In this document: positions 47,369-58,362 of the stretch, one piece after another
Position numbering within the stretch: the first letter of the stretch is position 1
Layout of the letters: the number at the start of each line of letters is the position of its first letter
Source: Lotus japonicus
Lineage: Eukaryota > Streptophyta > Magnoliopsida > Fabales > Fabaceae
Direction: 5' to 3'
Assembly (NCBI RefSeq): GCF_012489685.1
Contig: NC_080045.1
Location: 2,237,001-2,301,000, forward strand
Length of the DNA: 64,000 nt
Program-made: the position numbers and the translations under genes
Notes under the pieces: generated by a model
Database searches by the model: none
What the model was told of the DNA's origin: nothing
Seen by the model: the letters and a program-made list of their open reading frames with translations, nothing else

Positions 47369-48516
47369 TGTAAGATCAAGATTTGGTCATGTGGTACAAC
47401 TCTATGTTTTGATGATAACAAGTATTTATTTGTGGATGAACAACTATGATACTCTAATGTTTGTCTTTAGTGTTTTGACAAACAGGTTCTGATTCTGACA
47501 CCAGAAGATATTTTCGTCAGAAGATCTGAAGATCAGAGGATCTGAGGATCAGAGGATCAGAAGATCAGAGGATCAGAAGATCTGAGGATCAGAAGATCTA
47601 AAGACCAGAAGCTCTGAGGGACCAGAGGCTCTGAAGGTTCAGAAGCTCTGAAGGTCCAGAAGCAGAAGTTACGAAGGTCAGAGGATCCAAGCATCCCTCT
47701 GACTCTGATCACCAAGCTTCGCAAGTTCCAACACGAAGCATAACTCTGATCAGAAGTCAATGGTTAAAGGCAAAGGTTTCTATCGAGAAGTACAAGAGCA
47801 GTGTACTATTCTGAAAAGCCTACCTACCAAGGTTCAGCCACAGCAGGTTCTGGAAGTTCCAGAAATGCCCTCCAACGGTCATATTCTCTCAACAGAAATA
47901 TCCTTTGCACCTTGGACTATAAAAGGCTGAAGAAAAGAAGAAAGCAGTGTGAGAGAAAAACCAAGAGCTGCAATACAAGAAAAGATTCAAGCCTCTACTT
48001 TCTTCATCTATTCTTATTTGGTTTACACTCAGCTTATTTAGAAGCAAACCTTTGTAAACACCAACCTCAAACAGTTGTTTGATTTTCCTTAAGGGACCGG
48101 GTAGGTCAGTATCCTTAAGAAGACTAAGAGAGTGAATCTTAGTGGTGATTCCTTTAGGAGATCAAGGTTGATCGGATCCTAGAGAAGACTAAGAGAGTGA
48201 ATCTTAGTGATAGCTAAGTCAGTGTATTGTTAGTCACTTGTAGGTTTCAAGTGCAGTTGTAACAATTATCTGATTAGTGGATTGCCTTCATTCTAAGAAG
48301 GAAGAAATCACCTTAACGGGTGGACTGGATTAGCTTGAGGGATTTATCAAGTGAACCAGGATAAAATACTTGTGTGCTTTTCTCTTCTCTCTATCTTTAT
48401 CCGCTGCACCATCTATCTTAGAGAAACCGAAAAGATTTACTTTAAATCTTAAGGGGAAAGTTTTTATATTAAAAACGCTATTCAACCCCCCCTTCTAGTC
48501 GTTTTTCACACCTTCA
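47369..48516 (+). repeat. 5' LTR of copia element
   Basis: 1148 bp, TGTAAGATCAAG...CACACCTTCA. It holds a minisatellite of AGATCAGAGGATC-like units (47518-47600) and a TATA box at 47918. Confidence 0.92.
47918..47925 (+). promoter_or_regulatory. TATA box, copia 5' LTR
   Basis: TATAAAAG in CTTGGACTATAAAAGGCTGA, about 550 bp into the LTR. The same box is at 51563-51570 in the 3' LTR, and a TATAAATA equivalent is at 62180-62187 in the related LTR fragment. Confidence 0.75.
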
Positions 48517-48518
48517 AT

Positions 48519-48530
48519 TGGTATCAGAGC
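48519..48530 (+). other. Primer-binding site, copia element
   Basis: TGGTATCAGAGC two bases after the 5' LTR, complementary to the 3' end of plant initiator-Met tRNA. Confidence 0.9.
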
Positions 48531-48590
48531 GCAAGTTCTGATTACCACACTTAACAGTGTTCAGTAGATCCGGGCCAGTGTGAAAAACTC

Positions 48591-50369
48591 ATGGATTCCA
48601 CCACTACTACAAGCAAATATCAATACAGTGCAAGACCACCTATCTTTGATGGTCAGAGATTTGATTTCTGGAAAGACAGAATCAAAAGCTTCTTTCTTGG
48701 CTTTGATCCTGATCTCTGGGATTTTGTTGTTGATGGCTACACCCCTCCTGTCGATGAACATGGTGTAAAGATCCCAAGGGAGAAGATGAGTGAAGATCAA
48801 AAGAAGGAGTTCAGAGATCATCACCGATCAAGAGCTATTCTGCAAAGTGCCATTTCATATGAAGAATATGAGAAAATTACTGATCGTGATTCCGCCAAGG
48901 GCATCTTTGAATCCTTGAAGATGTCTCATGAAGGAAACAAGAAAGTGAAAGAATCAAAGGCACTGTCTTTGATCCAGAAATATGAATCCTTCCAAATGGA
49001 AACTGACGAATCCATTGAAGATATGTTTTCCAGATTCCAGTTGATTATTGCTGGAATAAGACCCCTCAGCAATAGCTACACCACTGTGGATCATGTCATG
49101 AGGATCCTTAGAGGTCTTCCTGAAAGCTGGATGCCTTTGATAACTTCCTTGGAGCTAACTAGAGATGTTGAGCAGATGAGTTTGGAAGAACTCATAAGCA
49201 TACTGAAGTGTCATGAACTAAAGCGTGCTGAACATCAGGATCAGAAGAAGAAGTCTATAGCCTTGAAATCCAAATCTGAAAAGGCTAAGGCTCTCCAAGC
49301 AGAAGCAGAAGAATCTGAAGAAGCATCTGAAGATTCTGATGAAGATGAGCTGACTCTGATATCCAGAAAGCTCAACTGCATCTGGAAGCACAGGCAGAGC
49401 AAATACAAAGGTTCATCAAAGGACGAAAAGTCAAAGAAGCATTTCAAACCAAAGAAAAGTCTGATGGTGACTTTTGATGAATCAGAATCAGAGGATGTTG
49501 ACTCTGATGGTGAAGTCCAAGGACTCATGGCTATTGTCAAAGACAAAGGAGCAGAGTCAAAGGAAGCTGTTGACTCTGACTCAGAATCAGAAGGAGATCC
49601 AGACTCTGACGATGAAAATGAGGTATTTGATTCTTTCTCAACTTCTGAACTTAAAGATGCTTTGTCTGAAATTATGGATAAATATAACTCTCTCTTGACT
49701 AAGCATAAAAGGTTGAAAAAGAATTTCTCTGCTGCCTCTGAAACTTCTGTTGAACATGAGAAAATTATTTCTGATTTGAAAAATGATAATCATGCTTTGA
49801 TCAATTCTAACTCTGTGCTTAAGAATCAAATTGCTAAGTTAGAAGAAGTTATTGCCTGCGATGCCTCTGATAGTAAGCATGAATCTAAGTATGAAAAATC
49901 TTTTCAAAGATTCCTGGCTAAAAGCGTAGATAGAAGCTTGATGGCTTCATTGATCTATGGCGTGAGCAGAAATGGAATGCGTGGCATTGGGTATTCTAAA
50001 CCAATTAGAAATGAGCCCTCTGTGCCTAAAGCTAAATCTTTGTATGAATGCTTTGTTCCCTCTGGTACCATATTGCCTGACCCTGTACCTGCTGAAGCTG
50101 CTAAACCTCCTCTTATAAAGGGATCTTTCTCCATGTCTAAATATCATGCTCAAATTCCTTTACATTATCCTGTTGAAAGACCCAAAGTTGTCAGAACTTC
50201 TGGGCTAACTAACAAGAAAGGACCCAGAAAGTGGGTACCTAGGGATAAGATTATATATGTTGCAGATATCTTCAATAGGTCCATCGAAACTCCAACCATG
50301 GAACCTGGACAGTGGATGCAGGCAACACATGACGGGAGAAAGGCATATGTCCCAAGATCCAAAACTTGA
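48591..50369 (+). CDS. Copia Gag polyprotein (SIRE-type), 592 aa
   Basis: Capsid-type Gag of a copia element; it would form the virus-like particle that packages element RNA. Residues ~15-215 match the UBN2/retrotrans-gag family (PPIFDGQRFDFWKDRIKSFF near the start, then the LRGLPESWMPLITSLE segment). Residues ~240-350 are rich in E, D, S and K. Residues ~355-425 look like a coiled coil. A basic C-terminal tail includes GPRKWVPRDKIIYVADIF, typical just before the protease of SIRE-type elements. The CCHC zinc knuckle normally found between the capsid and acidic parts is absent. The frame ends at TGA immediately before where protease would begin, and pol is missing. The start is the first ATG after the primer site. 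The frame is intact over 1.78 kb, so the protein could still be made. Confidence 0.88.
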   Translation: MDSTTTTSKYQYSARPPIFDGQRFDFWKDRIKSFFLGFDPDLWDFVVDGYTPPVDEHGVKIPREKMSEDQKKEFRDHHRSRAILQSAISYEEYEKITDRDSAKGIFESLKMSHEGNKKVKESKALSLIQKYESFQMETDESIEDMFSRFQLIIAGIRPLSNSYTTVDHVMRILRGLPESWMPLITSLELTRDVEQMSLEELISILKCHELKRAEHQDQKKKSIALKSKSEKAKALQAEAEESEEASEDSDEDELTLISRKLNCIWKHRQSKYKGSSKDEKSKKHFKPKKSLMVTFDESESEDVDSDGEVQGLMAIVKDKGAESKEAVDSDSESEGDPDSDDENEVFDSFSTSELKDALSEIMDKYNSLLTKHKRLKKNFSAASETSVEHEKIISDLKNDNHALINSNSVLKNQIAKLEEVIACDASDSKHESKYEKSFQRFLAKSVDRSLMASLIYGVSRNGMRGIGYSKPIRNEPSVPKAKSLYECFVPSGTILPDPVPAEAAKPPLIKGSFSMSKYHAQIPLHYPVERPKVVRTSGLTNKKGPRKWVPRDKIIYVADIFNRSIETPTMEPGQWMQATHDGRKAYVPRSKT

Positions 50370-51015
50370 ATCTGAAGGTGAAGTTAATCTTGGAGGCATC
50401 AGTAGAGTAAGATTTGGTCAAGTCAAAGCTAGCTGAAAAAGCTTGTAGAGATGAGCATGACTGTTTCAGAAAGAAACAAAGACTCAGAACTTGTCGAACC
50501 AGAAGCAACAACATTAGAAGATGCTACTACAACTTCTGACTTGCGTCATCAGAAGAAGAGTAGGTTCCTAGCTTCTCATTCTGAAGTATCTGAAGATGAA
50601 ATTTTGTCCGGAACGGAGATGTCACCAGAACCACACTTCTGCTCTCATAAGAAGATATACTAATCAGCAGCCAAGTATCCCTTGGTATTCCTTCTGAGGG
50701 GGAGTATTTCGTCTTTTGCTCTTACTATTTTTTTCCCACCTTCATTCTTTTTGCTTATGACAAAAAGGGGGAGAACTTATAGTATCTTGACAACTCCTAT
50801 ATTAGTTAGCTCAGAATCTAGATATTACTAACGTTGATATTAAGTATTAGATTCAGGGGGAGCTTAGCTCAGAATCAAGCAGTGGCTTGGATTCAGAATG
50901 AGCAAGATAAACTATACACATCAGGATAAGTTTTAACTCTGGTACCTTATACTCTGAGTGTATTCAGTTTATTTGTTTAGAGTTGTTCATCAAAATACAT
51001 GGTTTTGTCATCATC
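50370..51015 (+). other. Copia 3' internal remnant, no pol
   Basis: Sequence between gag and the polypurine tract. A 70-codon frame (50451-50663), rich in S, E and T, shows no domain. Features such as TCTGAGGGGGAGTATTTCG and GACAAAAAGGGGGAGAACTT resemble the stretch after pol in SIRE-type elements, so pol has been cleanly lost between the end of gag and this tail. Confidence 0.6.
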
Positions 51016-51029
51016 AAAAAGGGGGAGAT
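51016..51029 (+). other. Polypurine tract, copia element
   Basis: AAAAAGGGGGAGA immediately upstream of the 3' LTR. Confidence 0.85.
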
Positions 51030-52162
51030 TGTAAGATCAAGATTTAGTCATGTGGTACAACTCTATGTTTTGATGATAACAAGTATTTATTTGTGGATGA
51101 ACAACTATGATACTCTAATGTTTGTCTTGAGTGTTTTGACAAACAGGTTCTGATTCTGACACCAGAAGATATTTTCGTCAGAAGATCTGAAGATCAGAGG
51201 ATCAGAAGATCAGAGGATCAGAAGATCTGAGGATCAGAAGATCTGAAGACCAGAAGCTCTGAGGGACCAGAGGCTCTGAAGGTTCAGAAGCTCTGAAGGT
51301 CCAGAAGCAGAAGTTACGAAGGTCAGAGGATCCAAGCATCCCTCTGACTCTGATCACCAAGCTTCACAAGTTCCAACACGAAGCATAACTCTGATCAGAA
51401 GTCAATGGTTAAAGGCAAAGGTCTCTATCGAGAAGTACAAGAGCAGTGTACTATTCTGAAAAGCCTACCTACCAAGGTTCAGCCACAGCAGGTTCTGGAA
51501 GTTCCAGAAATGCCCTCCAACGGTCATATTCTCTCAACAGAAATATCCTTTACACCTTGGACTATAAAAGGCTGAAGAAAAGAAGAAAGCAGTGTGAGAG
51601 AAAAACCAAGAGCTGCAATACAAGAAAAGATTCAAGCCTCTACTTTCTTCATCTATTCTTATTTGGTTTACACTCAGCTTATTTAGAAGCAAACCTTTGT
51701 AAACACCAACCTCAAACAGTTGTTTGATTTTCCTTAAGGGACCGGGTAGGTCAGTATCCTTAAGAAGACTAAGAGAGTGAATCTTAGTGGTGATTCCTTT
51801 AGGAGATCAAGGTTGATCGGATCCTAGAGAAGACTAAGAGAGTGAATCTTAGTGATAGCTAAGTCAGTGTATTGTTAGTCACTTGTAGGTTTCAAGTGCA
51901 GTTGTAACAATTATCTGATTAGTGGATTGCCTTCATTCTAAGAAGGAAGAAATCACCTTAACGGGTGGACTGGATTAGCTTGAGGGATTTATCAAGTGAA
52001 CCAGGATAAAATACTTGTGTGCTTTTCTCTTCTCTCTATCTTTATCCGCTGCACCATCTATCTTAGAGAAACCGAAAAGATTTACTTTAAATCTTAAGGG
52101 GAAAGTTTTTATATTAAAAACGCTATTCAACCCCCCCCTTCTAGTCGTTTTTCACACCTTCA
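51030..52162 (+). repeat. 3' LTR of copia element
   Basis: 1133 bp. Near-identical to the 5' LTR apart from a few substitutions and a 15-bp shorter AGATCAGAGGATC minisatellite. Confidence 0.92.
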
Positions 52163-53817
52163 TATTTTTCCGTCAAGTTTGCGGGTGCTGTGTGAATGTG
52201 TCGAATTTGACATGCTTGAGGATTTTATTTGGCGTAATCTACTCGTATGTTAGATAAGTGGAGGGACTGCAATTTGATTGATTTTACCCTCTTTTGTCAT
52301 CTGTCAAATTCAGAGTTAAGTGAAATTGAATTGGTAAACTGCTGTGTGGCTTCTGAGTTATGAGGGGACATAATTTATTCATGAGATGTTGTTGGACACG
52401 GCTACTCACTCACTGATGACAAATTTTATATAAGGAATTTTTGCCTTTCTTTAGTTTTTGACTAATTTGGCTTTGATTATAGCTATGTAATGGAAAGTAA
52501 ATTAAATAAAAAAACTAATATTGTCAGGTAGTCATAAAAATACAAGGACGTGATTACTTTAACTAAAGCCATGTAATGTGATTGAGGATATATCTTAGCG
52601 TGAAGACAAAAACTAATATCGTATGAATGGTATCCAAACTTTTATGGTGATTTGTAATGGAGCTAGTGATCGAGTGAGTATATAAACTAGTACAGTGAGT
52701 ATATAAACTAGTATAGTCTCAGGGAGCCAGGGAGGCTATGAACAGATACATCCTAGTTCACATCTGTTTAATAATGCTTATATGGTGCTGTTTTTTTTTT
52801 ATTTAAAATTGATGTTATGTGTTCAGTTGTTATATTTTGTGAATTGGAGATGATTTGAATGTTGAGCTGGTGATGAATATGCTAAAATAATTAAGACTTG
52901 GAGATGGTCTGGATATGCATATGTTAGTTGAGTTGTGCACAATACACTGCATAGTTGTCAAGAGGCAATGTTTGCTAGTTCTCGTGGAGACTAGTGACTT
53001 GTCCCAAAACTGGAGTGTTTTGAAGCCTAGAGCGAGGGCTTTATTGGTGGTTATCTGTCTGGAGTGGACGCGGTGATACCCCTAAGGATAACAACTTTGG
53101 TACCAAAGACATTTGCACGGAGTCACACTTGAGTCATATAAGTTATTGTAGGGAGTTATTGATGTTAATTAAAGTTAACTGCAATATCTTTGGAGAATTT
53201 TGTTGTTGTGGTAATTGACAATATTTATATTTGCTTTGTCTGAGCTATGATTATGGAGTATTGTCATACTTTGAAAATTAATTGATTATATTAAATTTTA
53301 TGATATATTTTCTTTATTATGTATGAGAAATTTATGGATAATTTTTATAAGCTTTCGCATTACTTATTATTATGCTTATCCATATGATATGAGTTCTCAC
53401 CCTTCTGTTGGAATGATGTTCTATGCGACATCGCTCAGGTACGAAGGACAGTGGAGCTTCTCGCGAGGGTTAGTCAGAGGAGCTAGTCTTTTAGATATGC
53501 TTTTAGTGATGGGAGTCATGCTCTATTATGTAACACCGGGGAAACGCTTAGTTTGAACCTTGATGTTAGGAGTTATTTTGTGAACTCTCTTTATTTATTT
53601 TTGGAATTATGTTTTAGTTTGGAGTTGAAAAATAAATCCGCTGTGCTATGCATATGACGTTATGACACTAAGTTTGGAAATTTATATATTTATTATGAGC
53701 ATGACAGATGTTTTGATTTATGGTTTTGGAGATTAAATGTGATACCCTCTTAGTTATGCATTTTACTCTGATTTATGTTATAATATTTACACGGGGGTTT
53801 AGAGGGTGTTACATTAG

Positions 53818-53829
53818 TGGTATCAGAGC
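53818..53829 (+). other. Primer-binding site, gypsy element
   Basis: TGGTATCAGAGC four bases after the 5' LTR, an initiator-Met tRNA primer site as usual for chromoviruses. Confidence 0.9.
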
Positions 53830-53942
53830 ATGATCGGTCAGTAGGCTAGGTTTATTAGCATGTCTATTAGCATGTTTAAATCCTTTTTGTATTCGATATG
53901 TGTTTTTGACGCAATCGATACTGTTTTGGAATTCTCAGGACA

Positions 53943-56900
53943 ATGGTTGCAGGAAGGAATGATGAAGCTATTGCTGAGGCATTGGCATTGTTGGCTGGCG
54001 CCATTGGGCAAGGTCAGCAGGCGAATGCTAGAAACCAGAATCAGGATGAATTTCGTGCTTTGGGGAAGTTTCAGAGGAACAATCCACCAACCTTTCAAGG
54101 GGCATACAACCCTGACAAAGCACAGGCATGGCTGAAAGCAATTGAGAAGATCTTTCGAGTCATGAATTGTACTGATGCGCAGAAGGTGCAGTTTGGCACC
54201 CATATGCTTGAGAAAGAAGCTGAAGATTGGTGGGACAACACTGTTCAGAGGTTTGAAGGTGATGGGATGGAGATTACTTGGGATCTTTTCAAGGGTGCAT
54301 TTCTTGAGAAGTACTATCCAGAAGATGTGCGTGGAAAGAAGGAAATTGAGTTTCTTGAATTGAAGCAGGGTAATGGAACTGTGGCGGAGTATGCTGCAAA
54401 GTTTGAGGAATTGATTAAGTTTTGTTCCCACTACAATACTGCTGAAGCTGAGAGATCGAAGTGTAACAAGTTTGTGAATGGTTTGAGACCTGAGATCAAG
54501 AAGGCTGTGGGCTATCAACAAATTGTCCGATTCTCTGATCTGGTTAACAGGAGTAGGATCTATGATGAAGATAGCAGGGAGAGTGCTGCTCTCTACAAGT
54601 CTTTGAAAGAGAAGAAAGAAAAGGGGCAATTCAGAGGAAACCCGTATTGGAAACCTGCTGATATGAGTAAACAGAAATCTGGTCATGACAAGAAGCCAAG
54701 TGGGGGAGGAGCTCCTAATCCGGTTAGGTGCTACAAGTGTGGTGTTGAAGGACATCGTTCTCCAGAGTGTCCCAATTCTGAGGTGAAATGTTTCAGGTGT
54801 GGCAAGCTAGGTCACAGGTCTTATGATTGTAAAGATGGCCCGATGGTGACTTGCTACAATTGTGGTGAGCAAGGTCACATTAGTACCAAGTGTGACAAGC
54901 CGAAGAAGGATCAGGCGAGAGGAAAGGTGTTTGCTTTATCTGGTGCTGAGACTACTGCTGAGGATAGACTGATCCGAGGTACGTGCTTTATTAATAGTAC
55001 ACCTTTGATTGCTATTATTGATACTGGTGCAACACATTCTTTCATTTCTTTGAATTGTGTCAAGGAGTTGAATCTTCAGTTAACTGTTATGGATAGAAAT
55101 ATGGTTATTGATACTCCAGCTTTGGGATCAATGACTACTTCTCATGCATGTTTGCGTTGCCCGTTAAGTATTTGTGATAAAGACTTTAAAGTGGATTTAG
55201 TGTGCCTTTCTTTAGATCAACTAGATGTTATTCTTGGTATGGATTGGTTGAGATCCAACCATGTCTATATCAATTGCTTTGCTAAGGCAATTCTTTTTCT
55301 TGAACCTGAAAAGAACGCGGATATGTTTATGTCCACTAAGCAAGTGAATGAGTCACTACGGGAGGGCGCTGAGGTGTTTATGCTATTGGCAACCTTGAGT
55401 CTTACTAAGAAAGAAACAACTGGGGAGTTAGCGATCGTTTGTGATTTTCCGGAGGTCTTTCCCGCGGAGATAAGTGATTTGCCGCCAGAACGTGAAGTTT
55501 AGTTTGCGATCGACTTAGTTCCTGGAACTAGGCCGGTATCGATGGCCCCATATCGGATGTCAGCACCTGAATTGAAAGAATTGAAGAGTCAATTGGAGGA
55601 TTTGCTCGAGAAGAAGTTTATTCGCCCTAGTGTGTCACCGTGGGGCGCACCGGTTTTGCTGGTTAAGAAGAAGGAGGGTACTATGAGATTATGTGTAGAT
55701 TATAGACAGCTGAATAAAGTGACTATCAAGAATAAGTATCCACTTCCCAGAATCGACGATTTGATGGATCAGTTGGTTGGTGCAAGTGTGTTCAGTAAGA
55801 TAGATTTGAGGTCTGGGTATCATCAAATTCGTGTGAAGCCTGAAGATATTCAGAAAACTGCTTTTAGAACCAGATATGGTCACTATGAGTATTCTGTAAT
55901 GCCATTCGGAGTGACTAATGCCCCTGGTGTATTTATGGAATACATGAACAGAATTTTCCATCAGTACTTGGATAAGTTCGTTGTTGTTTTCATTGATGAT
56001 ATTTTGATTTATTCCAAGAGTGAAGAAGATCATGCTGAGCATCTGTGAATTGTGTTGTCTGTGTTGAAGGAGAAACAGTTGTATGCTAAACTTTCTAAGT
56101 GTGAGTTTTGGTTGAAAGAAGTAAGTTTCCTTGGCCATGTGATATCGAGTGAAGGTATTGTTGTTGATCCATCGAAGGTTGAGGCCGTGTCGCAGTGGGA
56201 AGCTCCGAAGTCTGTCTCTGAGATCCGAAGTTTTCTGGGTTTAGCAGGCTATTACCGGAAATTTATTGAAGGCTTTTCCAAGTTAGCTTTGCCAATGACG
56301 CAGTTGACTAGGAAGGGTCAAGCTTTTGTTTGGACCGCGGAGTGTGAAACTAGTTTCCAGGAGTTGAAGAGAAGGTTGACAACCGCTCCTGTTTTGATTT
56401 TGCCTAATCCGGTGGAACCGTTCGAAGTGTATTGTGATGCTTCTTTGATGGGTTTGGGTGGTGTGTTAATGCAGAATCAACAAGTTGTGGCTTATGCTTC
56501 AAGGCAACTTAAATTGCATGAGAGAAATTATCCGACTCACGATCTCGAATTAGCTGCCGTTGTATTTGTTTTAAAACTCTGGAGGCATTATTTGTTCGGA
56601 TCAAGATTTGAGGTGTTTAGTGATCTCAAGAGTTTGAAGTATCTGTTCGATCAAAAAGAGTTGAACATGAGGCAAAGAAGATGGCTAGAGTTCTTGAAGG
56701 ATTATGATTTTAGTTTGAATTACCATCCGGGTAAAGCGAATGTGGTAGCTGATGCATTGAGTAGAAAGTCTTTACATATGTCGATGTTGATGGTGCGAGA
56801 GATGGAGTTACTCGAGCAATTTAGAGATTTGAGTTTAGTTTGTGAAGAGACTTCTTATGGGGTGAAGCTTGGTATGTTGAAGCTTACTAGTGGCATTCTT

Positions 56901-58322
56901 GATGAGATTCGAGAGGGCCAACAATCTGATTTGAGTTTGGTGGATCGGTTTACTTTGATCAATCAAGGTCAAGGCGGTGATTTTCGGATCGATGAGAATG
57001 GTATCATGAGATGTCATGACAGGGTTTGTGTTCCGGCTGTATCTGATTTGAGGAAGAGGATTCTTGAGGAGGGGCATCGTAGTGGACTGAGTATTCATCC
57101 TGGAGCTACGAAAATGTATCAAGATTTGAGAAAATTATTTTGGTGGCCGGGAATGAAGAAAGAAATTGCGGAGTTTGTGTATTCTTGTTTGACTTGTCAG
57201 AAGTCAAAAATTGAGCATCAGAAGCCATCTGGTTTGATGCAACCGTTATCCATTCCTGAATGGAAATGGGATAGTGTTTCCATGGATTTTGTGTCTGGAT
57301 TTCCTAGGACACCGAGTCATTGTGATGCTGTTTGGGTGGTTGTAGACAGGTTGACGAAATCTGCCCACTTTATTCCTATAAGGATGGATTATCCCATGGA
57401 GAAGTTGGCGAAGTTGTACATTGAGAAGATTGTCAGTTTGCATGGTATTCCGTCTAGTATTGTGTCGGATCGAGATCCGAGGTTTACCTCTAGATTTTGG
57501 GAAGGATTGCAAAGTGCTTTGGGTACGAAGTTGCGTTTGAGTTCTGCTTACCATCCTCAAACAGATGGTCAGACGGAGAGAACAATTCAGTCACTGGAAG
57601 ATCTTTTGAGAGCTTGTGTGTTGGAACAAGGAGGTGCTTGGGATAGTTTCCTGCCTTTGATTGAGTTTACTTATAACAACAGTTTCCATGCTAGTATTGG
57701 GATGGCACCATTTGAAGCTTTGTATGGAAGGAGATGTACGACGCCAATATGTTGGTATGAATCTGGTGAGAGTGTGGTTGTAGGACCAGAGATAGTTCAA
57801 CAGACCACTGACAAGATCAAGATGATTCAGGAGAAGATGAAGGCTTCTCAGAGTCGACAGAAAAGTTACCACGATAAGAGGAGGAAAGCACTCGAATTCG
57901 AGAAGGGAGACCATGTATTTCTTAGAGTTACTCCGGTAACGGGTGTTGGACGAGCCTTGAAGTCGCGTAAGTTGACGCCGCGTTTCATTGGTCCTTATCA
58001 GATTTCAGAGAGAGTAGGTGCAGTGGCTTATCGGATTGCCTTGCCACCGTCACTTGCTAATCTCCATGACGTGTTCCATGTGTCGCAGTTGAGGAAATAC
58101 ATTGCTGATCCGTCTCATGTGATCCAAGTAGATGATGTGCAAGTAAGAGATAACTTAACCGTGGAGACATCACCTATGCGAATAGAGGATAAAAGATTGA
58201 AGCAACTTCGTGGCAAGGAGATTGCATTGGTGAAGGTTGCTTGGGGAGGACCAGCAGGGGGAAATGTTACTTGGGAGCTTGAGAGTCAGATGAAGGAGTC
58301 CTACCCCGAGTTGTTCGATTAA
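53943..58322 (+). pseudogene. Gypsy gag-pol, one frame with two nonsense codons
   Basis: A single frame of 1460 codons including the final stop. Gag capsid domain lies at ~60-190, then three CCHC knuckles at ~263, 283 and 304 (CYKCGVEGHRSPEC, CFRCGKLGHRSYDC, CYNCGEQGHISTKC). Protease has the catalytic motif DTGATHSF at ~360. Reverse transcriptase follows with FIDD at ~683. RNase H begins near [10 protein letters not shown] (~830), and the usual DHKSL motif reads DLKSL (~893). Integrase has an HHCC finger ([10 protein letters not shown] ... CLTC), a D,D(35)E core (SDRDPRF ... TDGQTERT) and a GPY/F-type module; a chromodomain ends it (VKVAWGG...VTWELE...YPELF). Codon 520 (55500-55502) is TAG between protease and RT. 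Codon 702 (56046-56048) is TGA shortly after the RT active site, and CGA to TGA fits CpG decay. The ATG is preceded by a strong splice-acceptor-like TTCTCAG (53932-53938). Confidence 0.93.
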
Positions 58323-58348
58323 GGTAATTTTCGAGGGCGAAAATCTTT

Positions 58349-58362
58349 AAGTGGGGGAGAGT
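58349..58362 (+). other. Polypurine tract, gypsy element
   Basis: AAGTGGGGGAGA directly before the TG of the 3' LTR. Confidence 0.85.

Larger units (their letters stand above)
47369..52162 (+). mobile_element. SIRE/Maximus-type copia element lacking pol
   Basis: Two LTRs (47369-48516, 51030-52162), TG...CA ends, and the target duplication TATTT (47364-47368, 52163-52167). The internal region is only 2.5 kb and holds gag but no protease, integrase, reverse transcriptase or RNase H, so the element is non-autonomous. It retains both LTRs, primer site and polypurine tract, the cis signals needed for mobilisation by a full-length relative. LTRs differ at about six positions plus one 15-bp indel by eye, so insertion was recent and later than that of the host gypsy element. 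Confidence 0.92.
46885..53813 (+). repeat. 5' LTR of gypsy element (split by copia)
   Basis: TGTAACACCCCG...GGGTGTTACA. The two parts (46885-47368 and 52168-53813) make 2130 bp and match the 3' LTR. A purine-rich stretch (47140-47235) ends in a strong splice donor AAGAG|GTAAGG at 47256. A frame of 77 codons at 53323-53556 is repeated in the 3' LTR (60003-60236) and shows no known domain. I regard it as non-coding. Confidence 0.92.

Noticed and set aside
47801..48082. 93-codon frame in both copia LTRs (also 51446-51727)
   Set aside because: It spans the TATA box and transcription start region of the LTR and has no recognisable domain. Its conservation reflects LTR identity.
53323..53556. 77-codon frame in the gypsy LTR, repeated at 60003-60236
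   Set aside because: Its identity in both copies follows from LTR identity. There is no known domain, and the region includes an acceptor-like site, so it is better read as leader sequence.
53838..54755. 305-codon frame on the minus strand
   Set aside because: It lies antisense to gag within the long coding frame of the gypsy element. The plus strand has clear capsid and zinc-knuckle motifs.
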